Below are positions 58,193-64,000 of a stretch of 64,000 bases of DNA, piece after piece. A program made the translations under genes and the position numbers. How positions within the stretch are numbered: the stretch's first letter is position 1; the number at the start of each line of letters is the position of its first letter. The stretch is from Leptotrichia sp. oral taxon 223 (lineage in GTDB: Bacteria > Fusobacteriota > Fusobacteriia > Fusobacteriales > Leptotrichiaceae), in assembly GCF_013394795.1 (NCBI RefSeq), contig NZ_JABXYU010000001.1, positions 930,001 through 994,000 of the forward strand, in the 5' to 3' direction. A model generated the notes under the pieces. It was given only the letters and a program-made list of their open reading frames with translations, was not told the DNA's origin and did not search any database.

Positions 58193-59428
58193 ATGAACAA
58201 CTTTGAAGAAAAATTAAGTAAATACGCAGAAGTAATTGTAAAAATTGGGGCAAATGTACAGAAAGGACAGAAAGTTTGGGTAAACTGTACAACCGATGCT
58301 TTGCCGCTAGTCTATAAAGTTACAGAATTAGCTTATCAAGTGGGAGCAAGTGATGTTCACGTAAAATTGACTGATGACAAATTATCAAGATTTCACGCTG
58401 AATATCAGTCAAAAGAAATCTATTCACACATCCCGCAATGGGTAATTGACGAAAGAAATGACTATCTTGACAACAATGTCGTATTTATCCATATTTTAAG
58501 CAGTTCCCCAAATTTATTTGCTGGAATTGACGCTGAAAAATTGGGAGCATTGACAAAAAATGCTGGAGAAGCCTATAAACATTACAGAACATGCATTATG
58601 ACAGATGTAAATTCCTGGACAATCGCAAGCTATCCTTCGGCAGACTGGGCAAAACTTGTATTCCCAGATGAAACAGATGCTGACATTGCACAGGAAAAGC
58701 TGCTTGACGCAATATTAAAGACTGTAAGAGTCGATAAAGCCGATCCTGTAAAAGCTTGGGAAGAACATAGAAAGAACTTGACTGAAAAAGCTGATTTTTT
58801 GAATGATAAAAAATTTGTAGCACTTCACTATACTTCAAAGGGTACTGACTTGACAGTGGGACTTCCTAAAAATCACATCTGGGTGGCAGCTGGAAGTAAA
58901 AATGCAAAAGGAGTAGATTTCTTGCCAAATATGCCGACAGAAGAAGTGTTTACAGCTGGAGACAGGGATCGTGTCGATGGATATGTTTCAAATAAAAAAC
59001 CGCTTTCTTATCAAGGAAATATTATTGACAACTTTAAATTGACTTTTGAGGACGGAAAAGTTGTGGATTTTGAAGCGGAGCAAGGATATGAAATTTTGAA
59101 ACAGCTGCTTGATACTGATGAAGGTTCAAGAAGAATAGGAGAAGTTGCTCTTGTGCCGAATGACTCGCCTATTTCCAACTCAGGACTTCTTTACTATCAA
59201 ACATTATTTGACGAAAACGCCTCAAACCATCTGGCATTGGGTGCCGCATATCCAACTAACGTAAAAAACGGTACCAAAATGACTGAAAAAGAATTGGAAA
59301 AAGCTCATATTAACCAGTCAATTTCACACGTTGACTTTATGATTGGTGACGCAGAAATGGATATTGACGGGATTCTGGAGGATGGGACAAGAGTTCCCGT
59401 ATTTAGAAAGGGCAATTGGGCTTTTTAA
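58193..59428 (+). CDS. M29-family aminopeptidase
   Basis: A protein of about 411 residues of the AmpS/PepS (thermophilic aminopeptidase, M29) family. The N-terminus carries NFEEKLSKYAEVIVKIGANVQKG in two blocks. Metal-binding candidates are glutamates in TEEVFTAGDRDRVDGYV and the His/Asp residues of HLALGAAYPTN, NQSISHVDFMIGD and AEMDIDGIL. Length and block order are typical. ATG 58193 follows GAAAGGAAAAAATAAA. It hydrolyses N-terminal residues of peptides in the cytoplasm. Confidence 0.92.
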   Translation: MNNFEEKLSKYAEVIVKIGANVQKGQKVWVNCTTDALPLVYKVTELAYQVGASDVHVKLTDDKLSRFHAEYQSKEIYSHIPQWVIDERNDYLDNNVVFIHILSSSPNLFAGIDAEKLGALTKNAGEAYKHYRTCIMTDVNSWTIASYPSADWAKLVFPDETDADIAQEKLLDAILKTVRVDKADPVKAWEEHRKNLTEKADFLNDKKFVALHYTSKGTDLTVGLPKNHIWVAAGSKNAKGVDFLPNMPTEEVFTAGDRDRVDGYVSNKKPLSYQGNIIDNFKLTFEDGKVVDFEAEQGYEILKQLLDTDEGSRRIGEVALVPNDSPISNSGLLYYQTLFDENASNHLALGAAYPTNVKNGTKMTEKELEKAHINQSISHVDFMIGDAEMDIDGILEDGTRVPVFRKGNWAF

Positions 59429-59452
59429 AATAATTAAAAATTTATAAAATTG

Positions 59453-59480
59453 ACTGTCTTGAATTAAGGCAGTTTTTTTT
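59453..59480 (+). terminator. Terminator after the aminopeptidase gene
   Basis: ACTGTCTT-gaatt-AAGGCAGT (one G-U pair) followed by eight T residues, 24 bases after the stop. Confidence 0.9.
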
Positions 59481-59585
59481 TATAAAAAAATAAATATAAA
59501 CAAAAGAAAAACAGCAAACCCTTTTGATTTACTGTTCAATAAATTTCTGTGTTATTCTTTTTCCTGTTAATCCACTTGAAAATTT

Positions 59586-59733
59586 TTATTTATGAATTAT
59601 CCAATAATCTTTGTATGAGTATCCATCATGTGTTCCTATCAAAAGATTATCCGATTTTGTAAATCTATTAAATATAATACCATTTTCAATGCTTTCTGCT
59701 GCCAAAATTTCTACTTATCTTCAAATCTGCCAT
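59586..59733 (-). pseudogene. Remnant of a small leftward gene
   Basis: A leftward frame reads VEILAAESIENGIIFNRFTK and ends YKDYWIIHK at stop 59588-59586. A stop and a frame change lie just before it; joining it to ATGGCAGATTTGAAGAT in another frame would give a plausible start. It looks like the decayed C-terminus of a gene. The rest of 59481-59797 shows nothing else. Confidence 0.4.
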
Positions 59734-59797
59734 AAAAATTGATAAGATAGAAAAAAAAATAATAATCACTGGCCACATCAACTTTAATCCGTAAAAA

Positions 59798-59935
59798 TTA
59801 CAATTTCAAATAGTTTATAATAACCATAAAAATAATAATCACAAAAAAGAAAAACAATATTTTTTTAGTAATTTTTATAAGTATCTTCAATAAAAATATA
59901 AATACGATTAAACCAATTATTACTTTTAGTTCCAT
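59798..59935 (-). CDS. Small membrane protein
   Basis: A 45-residue, almost wholly hydrophobic protein with two short helices (MELKVIIGLIVFIFLLKILI, then KKILFFFFVIIIFMVIINYL). ATG 59935 follows AAAAGGGAGAGTTGAAA. It follows the rel gene by 29 bases on the same strand, so it could be cotranscribed. No family recognised; small toxic-like peptides can look similar but no partner is visible. Confidence 0.5.
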   Translation of the reverse strand: MELKVIIGLIVFIFLLKILIKITKKILFFFFVIIIFMVIINYLKL

Positions 59936-59964
59936 TTTCAACTCTCCCTTTTAAAATTAATTTT

Positions 59965-62226
59965 TTATTTCTTTATGACATCTATCACTTCCGGCATTGA
60001 TTTTAGGCTGTTTGCCAATCTGTCAAAATCTTCCCTGCTTCGGATAGTTATTCTTAGATGGATAAAAATCCGCTTGTTTCCATTTTCTTTAAAGTTATTT
60101 GTATTTACAGTTATCAAGTTCATTTTGTATTCGTTTAAGATTCGGATAATGTCAAGTAGCAGTCCATTTCTGTCTGAGGCTTTTACTGTGAAATTAAATT
60201 CGTATGAACTGTTGGCTGAGATTGCAGATTCATCCCAATAGACATCAACTTCCCTTTCTGGCTCTTTTTCCATGAGGGAGATAAAATTATCACAGTCAGC
60301 ACGGTGAATTGCGATTCCACGTCCACGTGTCACATAGCCACATATTTCATCGCCGGGAAGCGGACTGCAGCATTTTGCAAAACGGTACATTGTGTTTTCT
60401 GTTCCAGAAATTTTTACACCGCCCTGATTCCGTTCCTTTTGACGATTCCCTTTTTCAGTTTCCTCTTCAAGCACCTTTTCCAATGCCTTTTCTTCTTTTT
60501 TCTCAAACTTGTTCAAAAAGCCGTCAAGCGACAAATCTCCGTTTCCAAATCTATAAAATAATGTTTTATCATCAGCAATATTGTACTTTTTCATATAAAG
60601 GAAAACACGCTCATCTTCCATCATATCCTTCAATTTAAGGCCAAGCCGCTCAAATTCCTTTTCTAAAATCTGTTCCCCTTCCTTCGACTTTTCCTCAAAT
60701 TCCTTGTCCTTGAACCATTTTCTTATCTTCACACGGGAACTATGGTTATTTACCATTTCAATCCAGTCTTTTCCAGGCCCTTTCATATTCTTGGAAGTTA
60801 TCACTTCGACTTTATCCCCAGTTTTTAATACCTGATTAAGCTGAGTAATCCGTCCATTGACTTTTGCCCCAATCGTTCTGTACCCAATTTGAGTATGAAC
60901 CTGAAATGCAAAGTCAAGTGCAGTAGAATTTCGCGGCATTTCTACAATATCATCCTTTGGTGTAAACACAAATATCGTCTGTTTTAATACATCTCCTGTA
61001 ACTTCCTGCGCAAATTCCATCTGTTTTTCATTATCTTTCTTATTTTGAACAGAATCTTTCAGTTTTTTTACGTCTGCATAAAATTTTTCATTTTTGGATT
61101 TTGATTTCTTTTCTTTGTATTTCCAGTGCGCCGCAACCCCTTCTTCCGCTATTTCGTGCATTTTCTGCGTTCTGATTTGAATTTCCACATTCTGATTATT
61201 AGGGCCCTTTACTGTTGTATGAATTGACTGGTAGCCATTCGGCTTCGGCTGTGAAATATAATCCTTGAACCTGTTAAAAACAGGCACGAACAAATCGTGA
61301 ATTATTCCCAGCACATTGTAGCATTCATTCTTTTTACCGACAATAATCCTTATTGCAATCAAATCATACAGATCTATAAATCTTTTTTCTTTTTCAATCA
61401 TTTTACGATAAATGCTGTACAGATGTTTTGGACGTCCTGTAACTTCACCCTTTATATTATTTTTTTCAAGTTCCGCCTTTATTTTTTCAATAAATTTTGC
61501 CGTATATTCCTCACGCTCACGTCTTTTTGAATTTACAAGCTCTTTAATCTCATAATAATCCTTTGGATACAAAAATCTGAAACTTATGTCTTCCAGTTCC
61601 CATTTTATCCTAGCCATTCCTATCCTATGAGCAATCGGCGCATAAATTTCAATTGTTTCCTTTGATTTTTCCTGCTGCTTCTCAGGTTTCATATACTTTA
61701 GTGTCCGCATATTGTGAAGCCTGTCCGCCAGCTTTATAATTACAACCCGAATGTCCTCCGACATTGCCACTACCATTTTTCTTATATTTTCCAATTTTTT
61801 ACTGTCCGTTCTTGGCAAATTTCTAAGCTTTGTAACCCCATCTACAAGCTTTTTTGCATCTTCTCCAAAACTGTACTCTATATCCGGCAAAGTTATAAGC
61901 GTATCTTCCACCACATCGTGCAAAAGCCCAGCCACAATCGTATCCGTATCCATTTTCATGTCAGCCAGTATTTCCGCCACTTCCACAGGATGTAAAATAT
62001 AATCCTCCCCGCTTTTTCTCTTCTGTCCCACATGCGACTCATAAGCAAGCATAAAAGCATGTGCAATCTTCTCCATATCCACATCCAGTTTATTTTCTCT
62101 AATCCTGTCCGCCAGCTGCTTAAACAGTTCGTCATAACTTTTATTTACAATTACAGGCACTCTCATATCTTCAATTTCATCATCCGTCATCTTCCAGTCA
62201 TTTTTCAGCACTTTTCTCTCTTCCAT
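59965..62226 (-). CDS. rel: Bifunctional (p)ppGpp synthetase/hydrolase (Rel/SpoT)
   Basis: A protein of about 753 residues controlling the stringent response. The hydrolase domain has the HD motif in GLLHDVVEDTLITL and the SGEDYILHPVEVAEIL block. The synthetase domain has YQSIHTTVKGPNNQNVEIQIRT and EEGVAAHWKYKEKK. The TGS domain starts at IFVFTPKDDIVEMPRNST, and a C-terminal ACT domain ends in NSLKSMPEVIDVIKK. Both activities look intact. The start is uncertain (ATG 62226, ATG 62238, or TTG 62268). A single long gene. Confidence 0.95.
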   Translation of the reverse strand: MEERKVLKNDWKMTDDEIEDMRVPVIVNKSYDELFKQLADRIRENKLDVDMEKIAHAFMLAYESHVGQKRKSGEDYILHPVEVAEILADMKMDTDTIVAGLLHDVVEDTLITLPDIEYSFGEDAKKLVDGVTKLRNLPRTDSKKLENIRKMVVAMSEDIRVVIIKLADRLHNMRTLKYMKPEKQQEKSKETIEIYAPIAHRIGMARIKWELEDISFRFLYPKDYYEIKELVNSKRREREEYTAKFIEKIKAELEKNNIKGEVTGRPKHLYSIYRKMIEKEKRFIDLYDLIAIRIIVGKKNECYNVLGIIHDLFVPVFNRFKDYISQPKPNGYQSIHTTVKGPNNQNVEIQIRTQKMHEIAEEGVAAHWKYKEKKSKSKNEKFYADVKKLKDSVQNKKDNEKQMEFAQEVTGDVLKQTIFVFTPKDDIVEMPRNSTALDFAFQVHTQIGYRTIGAKVNGRITQLNQVLKTGDKVEVITSKNMKGPGKDWIEMVNNHSSRVKIRKWFKDKEFEEKSKEGEQILEKEFERLGLKLKDMMEDERVFLYMKKYNIADDKTLFYRFGNGDLSLDGFLNKFEKKEEKALEKVLEEETEKGNRQKERNQGGVKISGTENTMYRFAKCCSPLPGDEICGYVTRGRGIAIHRADCDNFISLMEKEPEREVDVYWDESAISANSSYEFNFTVKASDRNGLLLDIIRILNEYKMNLITVNTNNFKENGNKRIFIHLRITIRSREDFDRLANSLKSMPEVIDVIKK

Positions 62227-62525
62227 CTCGCATCCCATCCTCTCAGTATCAAATAAAACCTTCCCCAATTTTTTTATTCAATCACTTTTTCTTAAAATTA
62301 TTTTACTATACATTTAAAAAAAAATCCATTATAAAGTGTGAATATTATTAATTATTTTTCTTTTGAGCGGCTAAATTGCCAAAAAAAATCTATTTATTTT
62401 AATTTTACGACTTTTTCCTCCTGTCTAAATATAGCAGATTTGTTGTTTTTTTCTTTGTCGTGTAGTATAATAATATTAATATGCATATTTATGTATAAAA
62501 TTATTTGCAAGCGAGGGGATAAGAT

Positions 62526-63104
62526 ATGATAGATATAAATAAAATCAAAAAAAATGTGAAAAAGTATTTGGATGAAAAAAGATACAATCATGTGGAAAGA
62601 GTTGCAAAATGTGCTGTGAAACTGGCAAAAATTTATAATGCCGATGTGGAAAAAACAGAAGCTTCAGCCTGGCTGCATGATGTGGCAAAATTTTTTGACT
62701 TGTCGGTTATGATTGACTTGACAAGGGGAAAATATCCTGAGATTGAGGATAAGTTGTCGAAATCTACGGCTGTACTGCATGGATTTGCAGGAGCTGAGTT
62801 TGTACGGCAAAATTATGAACTGTTTGGAATTGACGACGAGGAAATTTTGGATGGAATAAAATATCATACAATTGGAAAGGAAAATATGAATACGCTTGCC
62901 AAGATTATTTATCTTTCAGATGCAATTGAGGAAGGCAGAAGCTGGGAAGGTGTGGAAACAGCTAGAGAACTCGCAAAAACTGATTTAGATAAGGCAATAA
63001 AATTTGAAATAGAAGAAAAATTAAAATATTTACTTTCAAAGGATTCGATTATTCATCCCAATATTATAAAATTTAGAAATTCAATAATAGCGAATCAGCT
63101 CTAA
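62526..63104 (+). CDS. yqeK: YqeK-family HD-domain phosphohydrolase
   Basis: A 192-residue HD protein. YqeK members are symmetrical Ap4A hydrolases. Motifs: HVERVAKCAVKLAKIYNAD, then AWLHDVAKFFDLS (HD), KYHTIGKENMNTLAKIIYLS with a second His and Asp. The C-terminus ends in a short helix. Start ATG 62526 follows GAGGGGATAAGAT. It is divergent from rel and upstream of rnr, as is common for nucleotide-signalling genes. Confidence 0.9.
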   Translation: MIDINKIKKNVKKYLDEKRYNHVERVAKCAVKLAKIYNADVEKTEASAWLHDVAKFFDLSVMIDLTRGKYPEIEDKLSKSTAVLHGFAGAEFVRQNYELFGIDDEEILDGIKYHTIGKENMNTLAKIIYLSDAIEEGRSWEGVETARELAKTDLDKAIKFEIEEKLKYLLSKDSIIHPNIIKFRNSIIANQL

Positions 63105-63334
63105 AATTAAAAAAAATCAGATTTAATCTAAAAAATAAAAATTACTTTAGAATACATCTGAAAATTCATTGCTTTGTCAATTTATAGGTATATTTTACTA
63201 GAATTTTATAATTTAGATTAATACTAAACTTCATTAAAAATAATAAATTATAATAATCACAAGAAATTTCAAATACTTGTTATTTAAATGAGAAATAGTA
63301 CAATTTGATACATTGAACAAGACAGAGGGAAAAT

Positions 63335-64000
63335 ATGGGAAATAAAAAAAAGAAAGAAAAACATAAAAATAAAAATATTGAAAATAATGAGAAAAATTTT
63401 CATAAGGGGAATAAATTTAATAATAAAAAAGAAAATCAGAAAACTCATAAGATGGAACTTAGGGAAGAGCGTGAATTAAAATATTTGCGACAAGTGCTGG
63501 CAGAATATGAGTTTACTTTTCAGGAAATATTGCAGCTGTTGGAATGGAGCCAGAAAAAGCGGAAAATGTATAAGCAGCTCTTGAATGCGTGGGAAGAAAG
63601 CGGCGATATTTATTTAAAAAGAAATGGAAAATATACCTTGCCTGAGAAGGAAGGTTTTGTGAAGGGAGAAATTTCCATTTCTAGCGGGAATTTTGGATTT
63701 CTTGATATTGACGGAGAAACCAGCGTTTTTATCCCTGGATCTTACCTAAATACGGCTATGAATAGCGATACTGTTTTAGTGCGTATTTTGAAGGAAAGTT
63801 CTGATGGAAAGAAGCGTGAAGGTGAAGTTTGCAAGGTTGTAAAAAGAAATCGCAATGTCATTGTTGGAGTTTTTGAACATAGTTTAAGTTTTGGCTTTGT
63901 ACGTCCAAGAAACTCACCAAAGGACATTTACATTCCGAAAAAATTGATAAAAGGCGCAAAAACTGGAGATTTAGTGGCTGTAAAGGTGGATTTCTGGGGA
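63335..64000 (+). CDS. rnr: Ribonuclease R, N-terminal part (runs off the right edge)
   Basis: The first 222 codons of a 3'-to-5' exoribonuclease. A basic asparagine/lysine-rich start precedes a winged-helix segment (LREERELKYLRQVLAEYEF; FQEILQLLEWSQKKRKM), then two cold-shock-like domains (GEISISSGNFGFLDIDGET and VGVFEHSLSFGFVRPRN, ending at IYIPKKLIKGAKTGDLVAV). The catalytic RNB domain lies outside. ATG 63335 follows GAGGGAAAAT. Confidence 0.93.
   Translation, partial: MGNKKKKEKHKNKNIENNEKNFHKGNKFNNKKENQKTHKMELREERELKYLRQVLAEYEFTFQEILQLLEWSQKKRKMYKQLLNAWEESGDIYLKRNGKYTLPEKEGFVKGEISISSGNFGFLDIDGETSVFIPGSYLNTAMNSDTVLVRILKESSDGKKREGEVCKVVKRNRNVIVGVFEHSLSFGFVRPRNSPKDIYIPKKLIKGAKTGDLVAVKVDFWG

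Noticed and set aside
1-64000. CRISPR array, rRNA genes, complete insertion sequence
   Set aside because: No regular spaced repeats, no rRNA sequence and no intact transposase were seen in the window.

Overview
The window is AT-rich DNA with short intergenic gaps, strong AGGAGG ribosome sites and ordinary TTGACA/TATAAT promoters. It encodes a diderm envelope (outer-membrane protein), Rnf electron-transport subunits, EF-Tu, Rho, MiaB, GlmU, Prs and a bifunctional Rel. This fits a Fusobacteriota bacterium, most likely Leptotrichia or a close relative. The assignment is inferred from gene content and style, without a database search.

Positions 1 to about 29,200 hold most of a tailed-phage prophage, cut off by the left edge. 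The left arm is read leftwards. In transcription order it carries replication genes (initiator-like and DnaC-like proteins), a C5-cytosine methyltransferase, RusA, dimeric dUTPase, a Rha-type protein, HNH nuclease, an RlmN/Cfr-like radical SAM enzyme, a ParB-like protein, a DpdA-like 7-deazaguanine transferase, QueD, QueE and FolE, then small and large terminase, portal, head morphogenesis, scaffold, decoration and major capsid proteins. Tail and lysis genes must lie left of the window. Between 18.0 and 22.3 kb is the lysogeny module: a small Cro/CI-like protein, an ImmA-like protease and a second repressor, with cargo genes between them. The right arm (22.5-29.2 kb) is read rightwards: small early proteins, a beta-class amino-methyltransferase, ERF recombinase, SSB, a Gp157-like protein and a large serine integrase that ends beside tRNA-Leu. 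Two almost identical promoter/operator palindromes, 3.7 kb apart and pointing away from each other, probably receive the same repressor.

Positions 29.2-64 kb are chromosome. They contain a five-tRNA cluster, miaB-rho, another tRNA-Leu, an outer-membrane porin-like gene, tuf, a TnpB remnant, and a DUF262/DUF1524 gene whose expected nuclease histidine is tyrosine. An operon of HMA-like domain proteins around a P-type ATPase with an unusual M4 motif follows. Then come gpmA, glmU-prs-sua5, a GspE/PilB-like ATPase, rnfCD without the other rnf genes, a nitronate-monooxygenase-like flavoprotein, thioredoxin, galE, an M29 aminopeptidase, rel, yqeK and the start of rnr.

The most interesting items are the phage 7-deazaguanine operon that lacks QueC, the truncated RlmN-like enzyme, the paired operators, a small early gene with a correctly phased A-AAA-AAG slip site, a 156-bp inverted-repeat element, and the HMA-like/P-type ATPase operon.
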